A DNA stretch of 64,000 nt. Source: an uncultured bacterium. GTDB lineage: Bacteria; Bacteroidota; Bacteroidia; Bacteroidales; Bacteroidaceae. Position numbers and translations under genes: made by a program. The stretch is taken from assembly GCA_905215555.1 (NCBI GenBank), contig CAJMQU010000014.1:27891-91890 (forward strand), in the 5' to 3' direction. Position 1 is the stretch's first letter, and each line of letters opens with the position of its first letter. Under the pieces are notes generated by a model. The model saw only the letters and a list, made by a program, of their open reading frames with translations. It was not told the origin of the DNA and did not search any database. This document shows, one piece after another, positions 1-8,381 of this stretch.

Positions 1-1190
1 TCTTTCTGTTTGAAACGAAGATTCAGGGATTGCCATCCGAACTTATTCGGTTCAAGCATAATGCTTTTATCCGCATATTCTCCAGTAAGGGATGAATTGA
101 CTTTTCCCCGTACCACCGGCAATCGATAAGAAGATTGCTTTTTCTGCAAGCGCTTATAATCTTTCCCCGCTATCAGTGGCCGGTCACCTGTCACGGCAGG
201 CAACAGGCGGTTCCACACCAAGCGACGCTGTGTGGCACCGTCTATCAGAGTACATTCAGTGATAACTACTACCATGTCTTTATCAGGTATGATGAGCACA
301 TATTGCCCCAAAGCCCCATCCATACGGATGGCACCCGGATATTCACAAAGCCACATCTGATAGCCATAACCATAGCCAAAACTACCCGTATCCGATTGTT
401 TTGCCATCATCTGATCTACCCACCAGGCAGGAAGCAGTTGCTTCCCCTTCCATACCCCCCGATTCAGCAGCAACTGACCAAATTTAGCCAGCGACTCGCT
501 CTGTATATACACACCCCATCCTCCGGTATTGATGCCCTCAGGACTAACTTCCCAAGATATATCAGTGATGTGCATCGGTTCAAAAAGTTTCATTCGGAGA
601 TAGTCCAATATCTTCATTCCAGTCACTTTCTGCACAATGACAGAAAGAATGTAAGAACTCATGGAGTCATAATCGAAATGCTCTCCGGGAACTTTTACCG
701 GCTTTTCCAGATAACCTTTTATCCAGTCAGTACGAATGTTACGCATATTCCAATCCGGAGTAATGCCAGATGTCATATTCAGTAAGTTATGTACAGTCAT
801 ATTGGCAAGATTTGCAGAAATGCTATCCGGAAGTTGGTCGGGGAAAAAAGATGCTACACGGTCTGTCAGCCGCAGACGGTTTTCGGAGATGGCAAGACCG
901 ACAGCGGCACCGACAAAAGTTTTAGAACAGGAAAATACGGTATGGTGATATTCCGGTGCGAAAGGTGCCGGATAAGCTTCGGCAATGACTTTACCATGAC
1001 GCAGTACCATTACACTGTGTATATCAGTTTCAGACAGTCCCATCAAAGAGTCCATCAAAGCAATGACCGCTCCGGAAGGCACCCCTTCGGCTTCGGGCGT
1101 GGAACGTTCCAACTCACGGATTTGCGCACTGACTGTTGCGGATATCAACAAGGAAAGCGCAAGAAAAAATAAAGTAAGCTTGTTCTTCAT
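1..1190 (-). CDS. Class C beta-lactamase-like serine hydrolase, 3' end outside window
   Basis: The reading frame is open from the ATG at 1190 to the left edge, about 396 residues. A signal peptide covers roughly residues 1-22 and ends in SATVSAQ, so the protein is exported to the periplasm. The beta-lactamase-type domain carries the SxxK motif SCSK (Ser87, Lys90), followed by a second conserved patch around YDSMS near residue 170, where class C enzymes have YxN. The family includes class C beta-lactamases, DD-peptidases and esterases, and the substrate cannot be told from sequence. The replacement of YxN argues against a classical AmpC. A C-terminal segment after the catalytic domain is present but cut by the window edge. 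It has its own promoter and follows the fimbrial operon in the same direction, so it is probably not part of it. Confidence 0.85.
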   Translation of the reverse strand, partial: MKNKLTLFFLALSLLISATVSAQIRELERSTPEAEGVPSGAVIALMDSLMGLSETDIHSVMVLRHGKVIAEAYPAPFAPEYHHTVFSCSKTFVGAAVGLAISENRLRLTDRVASFFPDQLPDSISANLANMTVHNLLNMTSGITPDWNMRNIRTDWIKGYLEKPVKVPGEHFDYDSMSSYILSVIVQKVTGMKILDYLRMKLFEPMHITDISWEVSPEGINTGGWGVYIQSESLAKFGQLLLNRGVWKGKQLLPAWWVDQMMAKQSDTGSFGYGYGYQMWLCEYPGAIRMDGALGQYVLIIPDKDMVVVITECTLIDGATQRRLVWNRLLPAVTGDRPLIAGKDYKRLQKKQSSYRLPVVRGKVNSSLTGEYADKSIMLEPNKFGWQSLNLRFKQK

Positions 1191-1228
1191 AACTATATTA
1201 CATTAGTCACTTATACGTCAACAACGTG

Positions 1229-1260
1229 CAAATGTAAAAGATTCAAATGCATCAGACAAA
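1229..1260 (-). promoter_or_regulatory. Bacteroides promoter for the serine hydrolase
   Basis: Read on the minus strand this is TTTG-N20-TACATTTG, a perfect match to the Bacteroides primary-sigma consensus. The expected transcription start is near 1222, giving a leader of about 30 nt. Confidence 0.75.
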
Positions 1261-1323
1261 TCCTCTGAAGATTTTTTCTGTTCAGCAATGAAGCAAACTC
1301 AAAGACAATATTCAGAAAGTTGT

Positions 1324-4300
1324 TTAATCCTTATCACGCACCGGACGCACAGTAAATCCATAGGCATTATTGGACACAACATTTATTCCATAAGTATCGT
1401 TTGGTAACACGTCCGCTACTCCGGTATTTCTTGAATCCAAAGAAAAAACTGTACTCTGAAATCCCCCCCCCTTTACTGAGGAAGTTGCAACGAAGGTAAT
1501 CTGCGAAAATGCTGCCCATGTTTTACCTTTAAAAAAATCAAACTCTTGATTTTCTCCCATATCTCTAATACCACTTCCTGGAAAAAAGATAGCCTTTCCA
1601 TTAGGGTCAACATTTCTTTTTAACCACCAGCCTTTTACATGTCCACCATCTTTCACTATCTCTATCACTGTAGGGGAGTCACTGATTTTACCGGAATTAA
1701 CCAAATCCACATCCCCATCTCCAAACCCTGTAAATGCATTTACAGGTGGAACATGATAGCCAGCCGGAGAAGGATCATATACAGACTTTTCCCCATCGAA
1801 ATCAAATACATCAGACTTATATAATTGAGAATTCCATAAATTAATAACCCGTTCTTTATCGTATGAACTTGCTTTACCATCATGCCAGTGGGTTCTTTTG
1901 GTGTTTTCGACTCTATCATACATGTAAAACACATTCGGATTCTTGATTGCCGTGCCTATACTCACCGATGATTCACCTCTCACAAACGCTCTAATACCCG
2001 GATAATATTTTTTGTTTGCCATAGTCAATTGGCCACTAGGTCGTTTCAATTCCGCATTTCCAGTACTGCCAACTCCAACACCATTATCGGCCAACACCTT
2101 TTCATACGCTATTGTTTCTTTGTTGTAAATTCCCGCAAGCATCGGGTCCTTCCGCCCCCATTGGAAGTATGTATTATCACCACCTAAAGACTTTTCAATT
2201 CCAGACTGGGGAAACGAGAAGATAATTTCTTTGTATCGTTCCCCAACAACATTCTCCAACGTAAATTTAAAACGCACCTGCACTGTCCTTTGAGGATTGC
2301 CCTCGTGAGGATCACAATAGCCAAGATTGCAAGGAGCAAAGTGATACTCTTTACCGGAAGAATCACTTTCGGAAGAGAGGTTAGCAGATACTACTTTATA
2401 ATCATCCTTGCCACTCCAATCATAGTGAGTGGTCCATATATGCCAACTCCACAAAACCATAGCCTTTTCCCCCTCTCCATCAAGCACGGCAATCACCGCG
2501 TTACCTTGAGTCAGCGTTTCTTTGGCTACATGGAATTTTATCATATTAGTTTCCGCATCATAATTCACATCCGTCACAAGGTTGGGGGCGTCCTGCCATA
2601 CAAGTGCTGCCCGTGTTGCACCCTCCACTTGCATATCAGTTATAGGGCTGTCATCATGCTTTACAAACTTCTCCAATATCCTATCCGTAGTTTCCCCCTC
2701 CACTCCTGCAGAAGTATATGTATAAGCAGCGGGATTGAGCACACCGCCTTTTCCATTACCTATCGTCCCGCTCCGACGGGCATTCCCATAAACAGCCGGG
2801 AAAGAATAATATCCCGGTTGATTCACAATATAACAGTTAGCAGTTTCGCCTCCTTGCGTCAAATCGTAAGGTACATCTTTTGTGCTTGCAGCCACTTCCG
2901 AAGCAGGTGTGAATTTTAACGGGAAAAATTCTTTTTGCATGCTGGCATAAGCCGGTTGCTGGGGCAGGAACATAACACCGGAAATAAGTCTGGCAACCGC
3001 TTCATCGGATGCGCGGGTAGTCTCCGCTATAGGATTCCATATATTAACAGAACTAGAAGAATGAGCCATCGGAACAGTAGTAGACGCCCAAGTTTTACCT
3101 TCGTCCGTCGAATATTCTATGATGTAAGGCAAACGCACTTTATCTTCTTTTTGATCTGCCTGCACCACTTCGGCATACGCAGCAAGTTCCACATTCGGCA
3201 GATATCCACTGATGCAAAGAGAATCTTTCCATTCGCCTGTTTCGTTTACCACTTTTCCATCTACCGAGTATGGAGCAACCTCCTTGCCGTCTATCTTGAA
3301 TTTCACTACCGGGGTGATTACTATCCCTGTAGTGGAAACGGAATAAGTCACTTTTTTTCCGATTCCCCACTCGGTCTTCCCTTCCGGACTAAGATTGGCT
3401 GTCAGTGTATGTTCCGTGCCAGTCATGTCGTTTACAAATACGATGGTCAACTTAGCCTCCTTGGGGAGCGTTTGAGGAATCATCATCAAAGTAAACTCTC
3501 CGTCTACAATGGAAACGGGATTATCGGGGTCTACGTAATTATTTTCTTTTCCTTGTGCGTCTGCCATACTACCGGTGTCTTCCGTGTTCGACATTGTAAC
3601 ATTTCTTTCTATAATGAAATCTATAGGTTTTTCTCCGGTAGGGATGGTCCAACTGCCGACATCATTAGCATCATCGGTTTTGGCAGCAAATTTATAAATG
3701 CCTTTTCCGTATAAACCAGAAAAAGTCACCTTTTTGATACTACCTTTAAGCATATCCTTGCCAGTCTTTACAGTTACGGCAGTTAAGGCATGACGGAATT
3801 GCAGTGAAACGGCACCGGTCTGTCCCCGATCATGAACATCGGATACCGCTACCATTAAATCAGGCTGTTTTGTGGCAACTGTGGATACGGTATAAGTAAG
3901 AGCGGGAATGCCGAATACTGTAGATTCGGAATGAATGAGAATTCCTCCGGCTACGGAAGTGCTGTTCTCTGTTTCATCACTGCTACCTGATTCACCACCT
4001 GCTTTAAAATCCTCGGAATAGGGTGAATAGGCAAAAAACTTTATATTTCCCGAGCCAAGCCAGTCGAGTTTGGATTCGGGTATCCAGTCTGTGCTAGTTG
4101 AGCTCTTTTTAACTCTCAAATTATGAGCAAAATTGGTAGTCAGTTTTTTTTCTTCCTCTGAAGTATCGGGCCACTCGCCCACATAGCATATTGCCGAAAG
4201 ACCGAAACTCTGATTTATAAATTTATCACCTGATGTCACCGGCATGCCACGGGTTACCGCATCGAAAGCCGCGGCCTCAACAACGGCTTCCGAAACTTCT

Positions 4301-4554
4301 GTAATCAAATATAATTGTTGCAAACCGGTGGATTGCGACATCTTCTTTATGCTTATATCCTTGTCGGCAACACGTGTAGAGCCATTGATCCAACCGTCAG
4401 GCACGCTTACTGCAAACGACAAAGGACCGGATGCGCCTTGCCCATACGTGCCGAAAGTGTCGTCCACACACGATGAAAACCAGCAAAGCACACTACACAC
4501 CAACACACCGGCCACAAGCCCCAGCATCAGACGAAACATAGAAGAGTGTCGCAT
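1324..4554 (-). CDS. Large fimbrillin-family lipoprotein, probable fimbrial tip/adhesin
   Basis: The gene encodes 1076 residues from the ATG at 4554; the only upstream start is a TTG at 4560. A hydrophobic signal ends in a lipobox (WFSSC), predicting an outer-membrane lipoprotein. The N-terminal 400 residues resemble the fimbrillin-like (FimA/Mfa) fold, with the typical FFAYSPYSE patch and a hydrophobic core near residues 240-400. The middle is repetitive beta-rich sequence. The C-terminal third, with SPAGYHVPP and ending AYGFTVRPV, resembles the FISUMP-type domain common at the end of Bacteroidales surface proteins. It is last in the operon, 36 bp after the fimbrillin, and far longer than structural fimbrillins, which fits a tip or adhesin role. 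A run of nine G on the coding strand (1463-1471) lies about 45 codons before the stop. The ligand is unknown. Confidence 0.75.
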   Translation of the reverse strand: MRHSSMFRLMLGLVAGVLVCSVLCWFSSCVDDTFGTYGQGASGPLSFAVSVPDGWINGSTRVADKDISIKKMSQSTGLQQLYLITEVSEAVVEAAAFDAVTRGMPVTSGDKFINQSFGLSAICYVGEWPDTSEEEKKLTTNFAHNLRVKKSSTSTDWIPESKLDWLGSGNIKFFAYSPYSEDFKAGGESGSSDETENSTSVAGGILIHSESTVFGIPALTYTVSTVATKQPDLMVAVSDVHDRGQTGAVSLQFRHALTAVTVKTGKDMLKGSIKKVTFSGLYGKGIYKFAAKTDDANDVGSWTIPTGEKPIDFIIERNVTMSNTEDTGSMADAQGKENNYVDPDNPVSIVDGEFTLMMIPQTLPKEAKLTIVFVNDMTGTEHTLTANLSPEGKTEWGIGKKVTYSVSTTGIVITPVVKFKIDGKEVAPYSVDGKVVNETGEWKDSLCISGYLPNVELAAYAEVVQADQKEDKVRLPYIIEYSTDEGKTWASTTVPMAHSSSSVNIWNPIAETTRASDEAVARLISGVMFLPQQPAYASMQKEFFPLKFTPASEVAASTKDVPYDLTQGGETANCYIVNQPGYYSFPAVYGNARRSGTIGNGKGGVLNPAAYTYTSAGVEGETTDRILEKFVKHDDSPITDMQVEGATRAALVWQDAPNLVTDVNYDAETNMIKFHVAKETLTQGNAVIAVLDGEGEKAMVLWSWHIWTTHYDWSGKDDYKVVSANLSSESDSSGKEYHFAPCNLGYCDPHEGNPQRTVQVRFKFTLENVVGERYKEIIFSFPQSGIEKSLGGDNTYFQWGRKDPMLAGIYNKETIAYEKVLADNGVGVGSTGNAELKRPSGQLTMANKKYYPGIRAFVRGESSVSIGTAIKNPNVFYMYDRVENTKRTHWHDGKASSYDKERVINLWNSQLYKSDVFDFDGEKSVYDPSPAGYHVPPVNAFTGFGDGDVDLVNSGKISDSPTVIEIVKDGGHVKGWWLKRNVDPNGKAIFFPGSGIRDMGENQEFDFFKGKTWAAFSQITFVATSSVKGGGFQSTVFSLDSRNTGVADVLPNDTYGINVVSNNAYGFTVRPVRDKD

Positions 4555-4590
4555 AACCAAAGTGATATTTAATGAAATACTGGTTAATAG

Positions 4591-5862
4591 TTAGTTCATA
4601 GGGGTACCATTTACTTCACCATCACTACCCTCAGCTGTCCAACTATTAACAGAAACTGTAAAAGAAATAGGATTGTCAAGTACAGGATCACCTACGTGCT
4701 TACCTTCAGGAATATCAATTTTAATTTTATCACCCTTAGGCAAATCTGCAAGTTCTTTAATATTCTCAGGAGGATAAACTCCAGCCCCACTAGTAGGACC
4801 ACAGAATTCAAGGTTATACACATATTTTTTACCATGCATCCACTCCGGTTTAATAGCTACACAAGTATATCCATACTCATCTGAATCAAATTTAGATGTA
4901 ACAGGGAAAAGCTGATGGGTATGAGTATTATTATCTTTATCCTCCACCACATCACCAGAATTTCCGCCATCATGTACAGCCCCCTTATGTGTTGCTTCAA
5001 CACGACAAAGCAACAATATATACGTACCATTCACAGCACTACTCTTATGCCATGCATCACCCGTTTGCGGAATCAACATCAAACTTGTATTATCCAGTGA
5101 TGTAGCACTTTCCTTAGACATACCTATCAAAAAAGAGCTCTGATCCAAAAGGGAGAGTGCAGTTGCATGCTCAACACCATAGTTTGTTACTTCGGAATAA
5201 TCCACCCATGACATATAATCTGTTGCATCCTTATCAAACTTGAGAGTTCCTTTCGATTTTACATTCATCAACCATGCCCCTTTGATTTTTACAGTTTTGT
5301 CTGTATCAGTCCGCTTTGCCTTAACTACTATTTGCGCCAATGCATGTTTAAAAGTCAAATTTACATTTGTTCCTGTTGAATTATTGTGAACAGCTTCTTG
5401 ATAAGCTACAATCAAGTCATCATGCGCTTTTCCTCCCTCTTTCATAGACGATGCTACTTTAAAGTCATTAAGCGATTGACTACTATAGGTTATACTAGGT
5501 GTTACATTAACACCTTCAGTCTCTGATTTAAAAGGCCCATAAGCCCAAAACTGGATATTGTTTACTTGTGAAGGCCAAAAAATGCCACCTCCCGTTTCTG
5601 AAACAATAGAGTAAATATTGCTATCATTTACCTTTTTAGCCAGCAGCCCATCTATAAACATAACATCACCATAACCTTCAGCGTGTGCATACACCTTGAA
5701 TGCTTCCAAATTATTAGTGTTTGTTTCCACTGCCCTTGTCATTCGCGTAGTAAACGAAATCTCTTCACCTTGATAAACCTCTTTCAGTTCATCATTCGTG
5801 CAGGAGGCTAATGCTACGGAGAACATTGCCACCATTCCTAATAGCTTTACATTCTTTTTCAT
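4591..5862 (-). CDS. Fimbrillin-family lipoprotein (structural subunit candidate)
   Basis: The protein is 423 residues from the ATG at 5862. An upstream in-frame extension to 5907 is unlikely because it places a basic run before a good signal peptide. The signal ends in the lipobox ALASC. In Bacteroidales type V pili, subunits are exported as lipoproteins, cleaved at the surface by an Arg-gingipain-like protease and assembled by strand exchange. An early Arg-rich stretch (TTRMTRAVE, about residues 35-43) could be such a site. The FimA-like patch FWAYGPF and a conserved FKHALAQIVVKAK segment support the fimbrillin family. It lies 41 bp downstream of the DUF5119 gene and 36 bp upstream of the large tip protein. 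It is the most likely shaft or accessory subunit. Confidence 0.75.
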   Translation of the reverse strand: MKKNVKLLGMVAMFSVALASCTNDELKEVYQGEEISFTTRMTRAVETNTNNLEAFKVYAHAEGYGDVMFIDGLLAKKVNDSNIYSIVSETGGGIFWPSQVNNIQFWAYGPFKSETEGVNVTPSITYSSQSLNDFKVASSMKEGGKAHDDLIVAYQEAVHNNSTGTNVNLTFKHALAQIVVKAKRTDTDKTVKIKGAWLMNVKSKGTLKFDKDATDYMSWVDYSEVTNYGVEHATALSLLDQSSFLIGMSKESATSLDNTSLMLIPQTGDAWHKSSAVNGTYILLLCRVEATHKGAVHDGGNSGDVVEDKDNNTHTHQLFPVTSKFDSDEYGYTCVAIKPEWMHGKKYVYNLEFCGPTSGAGVYPPENIKELADLPKGDKIKIDIPEGKHVGDPVLDNPISFTVSVNSWTAEGSDGEVNGTPMN

Positions 5863-5903
5863 AACCGTTTTCTTAATAAATTTATTGTTCTTTTTAATTC
5901 TTC

Positions 5904-6848
5904 TCAATTCATATTAATGTCATTGTCCACCACATCATCCCACCCGTCAATGGAAGGTGTCATTCCCCCTGTAACTAGTGGTAGTTTTAGACCATCGTCA
6001 ATTAGGATATGGATTTCTTTTGGTCCATCCTCATTGCCGTTACCGTTATGCACTTTGTCAGTCACATCAAAGTTATGATACGTCTGCCGCGAAGTATATA
6101 TAAAAAATGTATGCTTTCCCTCCTCCATTGGGCAGTGACCAAACGTCGGGAAGCGCGCCACAAGCTTTTTCTCATCGTAGCGGCGTTCCAACTCGAACGG
6201 CATGGTCACCGAGGCACCGGCTGAGACACTTTTTTTCAACCGCCAACCCTCAGCCATACCGGACAAGGCACCGCTCACATCAAGCATAGGATCCATATTC
6301 TCCACATTACATACTTCTATTGTGTACCATGTGGTTACCTCCATAGGTTTCAACGTGACAGATTGCCCCTCTACCCTTTCTTGCAGCTCTATATGCTCGT
6401 GCTGCCCTCCCCACACTACTTCGGGAATACCACGCACCGGCTCGCCTGCCGTGGCCTCAGGAGGCAATGCTGCCAACCCGCCTCTTCCCATCGGGTCAAG
6501 GATGGACTGAGGTTTAGTATAAAGCCAGAAAGAGTCATACATATTGCCGCCATCTCCCACGAAGTCTAATTCTCCGTTGTGGAACAACAGTTTGTATTCA
6601 TCTGCCTCTACACGCACCTTTCCACCTATAGCCAGAGGCAGTTCGCGGCTGGTGTAATAGCTTCCGTCCATCCGGAAGAATTGTACTACCATCGTACGCG
6701 GATCGGCATCCGGTGCCTCAGTCCAGTCGAAACGGATATCAAGATCGACCATGTGAGCATGGTCGTAACAAAGTTCTTTATGATCGCATGACTGCAACAG
6801 CCATGCAAGCAAAAGCACAGCCCACAATCTCCAGATAAGCCGCATCAT
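5904..6848 (-). CDS. DUF5119-type fimbrial-operon lipoprotein
   Basis: The start at 6848 overlaps the stop of the upstream gene in an ATGA arrangement, which implies translational coupling and decides the start against longer in-frame options. The product is 314 residues with a short signal and lipobox (LLQSC). Sequence features such as DLDIRFDW near the mature N-terminus, a YKLLFHN segment and the conserved MTPSIDGWDD end match DUF5119 proteins, which are encoded with fimbrillins in many gut Bacteroides. The biochemical role is not established; an anchor or minor pilus subunit is likely. Confidence 0.72.
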   Translation of the reverse strand: MMRLIWRLWAVLLLAWLLQSCDHKELCYDHAHMVDLDIRFDWTEAPDADPRTMVVQFFRMDGSYYTSRELPLAIGGKVRVEADEYKLLFHNGELDFVGDGGNMYDSFWLYTKPQSILDPMGRGGLAALPPEATAGEPVRGIPEVVWGGQHEHIELQERVEGQSVTLKPMEVTTWYTIEVCNVENMDPMLDVSGALSGMAEGWRLKKSVSAGASVTMPFELERRYDEKKLVARFPTFGHCPMEEGKHTFFIYTSRQTYHNFDVTDKVHNGNGNEDGPKEIHILIDDGLKLPLVTGGMTPSIDGWDDVVDNDINMN

Positions 6849-8212
6849 CGCGCACCTCCTTTCTTTCCGTAGCGGCCACCCACATGCCAGACAAGCGACA
6901 CTTCCGCCTTTGTCGGGCCGAACCATTTCCGCTCGTGAGTAGAATCCCATACATAACAATCGTCCTGAGGACGATATTTCATATAGTCTCCCTGCAAATA
7001 CCCCACTCCTAGCGTGAAGTCGATATTGAATAACTTACCCACCGGCAAAGAGTAGCCATAAGAAAATCCTGCCGCCCAAGTCCAGCGGTCGCCCAAATAG
7101 CCGTCACCTCCCCATTCCACATCGTAGGTAAACATCTGTCCGTACACTCCCACATGATGCCCGCACATCCTTTTCCGACCTTTCCTATCTGATGAAAACC
7201 ACCGGCGTACTTCTACATCGCCTCCATATGTTCTGAGGAAACGATGCTTTGCCCCTTGGCTCCACCATGCATACATCCAGTTGACACCCACCGACCAAGC
7301 TGTTCCTACAGGCACTTCAAACCCGATATTCGGCACTGCCACAGTATTATAGAGCAAGTTGGTCTTCAGTAGTAATCCCCGTTTGCGTTCTTTCCGCAAC
7401 GGTATATTATTTTCAGATTCGTGCCGGACGGTTACCATAACGTTGTTCGCAGGTACAAGTACAGTCATCTCCACACAATCGTTATGCACCCCGGCACGAT
7501 TTTCGCTTGCCAAGGTATCTGGTTGCAGGGATGCTTCTTCTGGTATAGAGGCATTCCAAGCGCTGGCATCAACTACTACTTCTCCCGCCCTAACCGAAGA
7601 CTTTTGAAGCAACTCTTTCTCATAAATTATCAGAAAGCGGGTGTTCCGTAAATCTGGAAAGAAATGTTCCGACATATATCTCCATGCACGCCCACCCCGC
7701 AACATGCATAGACGATTCTTACGTCCATCCACAATACGTCCTTCCTCAAATACCCAGATAGGCGTGTTTGCTATGATTTCAACAGCCTCATCGCGCCAAG
7801 GCTGATCGGAAGCCGCAATCATCTCACTCAGCAACTCCCACCCCACATCGGAAGGACCGACATGAACCACAGAATCAGCCAAAGAAGTTTTTTCGAGGAT
7901 ATAAGCACGCACATTGCGGGCACGTTTTTCCGACAGAGTATGATTCCAGGATGTATATCCCTCAGGCGAGGCACACCCCTTCACCGTTACAAATTTCACA
8001 ATGGAAAGCGAATCGCTGACAGCAGCATTCAAGAGCGTAATCAAACTGTCCAGCTGTGACCGATTGTCACAATAAGAAGAATCGACAGAAGAATACCCCT
8101 GCCGAAAATTTATACGAATATGTAATGTATCTTGATATGCCGTTAGATTTTGCGCAGATAAATTAAACCCTAAAAATAACATTAAATGGCACGCAATTAC
8201 TATGCTTTTCAT
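6845..8212 (-). CDS. DUF3575 outer-membrane protein with OmpA-like N-terminal part
   Basis: The protein is 455 residues with a signal peptide ending near NLSAQ. Residues about 30-160 resemble an OmpA-type peptidoglycan-associated region (VKGCASPEGY followed by LSEKRARNV). Residues 280-450 form the DUF3575 beta-rich domain, recognised by LLLKTNLLYNT, VNWMYAWWSQ, GDVEVRRWF, YLGDRWTWAAG and WFGPTKAEVSLVW. It is first in the fimbrial operon. Known context in Bacteroidales places such proteins with fimbrillin loci, probably as an outer-membrane anchor or assembly factor linking pili to the cell wall. It overlaps the next gene by 4 bp. Confidence 0.82.
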   Translation of the reverse strand: MKSIVIACHLMLFLGFNLSAQNLTAYQDTLHIRINFRQGYSSVDSSYCDNRSQLDSLITLLNAAVSDSLSIVKFVTVKGCASPEGYTSWNHTLSEKRARNVRAYILEKTSLADSVVHVGPSDVGWELLSEMIAASDQPWRDEAVEIIANTPIWVFEEGRIVDGRKNRLCMLRGGRAWRYMSEHFFPDLRNTRFLIIYEKELLQKSSVRAGEVVVDASAWNASIPEEASLQPDTLASENRAGVHNDCVEMTVLVPANNVMVTVRHESENNIPLRKERKRGLLLKTNLLYNTVAVPNIGFEVPVGTAWSVGVNWMYAWWSQGAKHRFLRTYGGDVEVRRWFSSDRKGRKRMCGHHVGVYGQMFTYDVEWGGDGYLGDRWTWAAGFSYGYSLPVGKLFNIDFTLGVGYLQGDYMKYRPQDDCYVWDSTHERKWFGPTKAEVSLVWHVGGRYGKKGGAR

Positions 8213-8270
8213 AAATACATGACACTAATAAAATCTTATTTATCTCTTATTTTATCTAATTTTATCGTTG

Positions 8271-8303
8271 CAAAATTATATATTATAGCAAAAAAATCAC
8301 AAA
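8271..8303 (-). promoter_or_regulatory. Promoter of the fimbrial operon
   Basis: Minus-strand reading gives TTTG-N21-TAATTTTG, which fits the Bacteroides consensus exactly. The predicted start near 8264 leaves a 50-nt leader before the DUF3575 gene. No flanking inverted repeats of the phase-variable promoter type were seen. Confidence 0.7.
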
Positions 8304-8381
8304 CTACTTAACAATATATAACAAATAGGCATTATAATTCCTCTCTATATCTGCTTGTTAATGCATATAAGGCTTATCACT

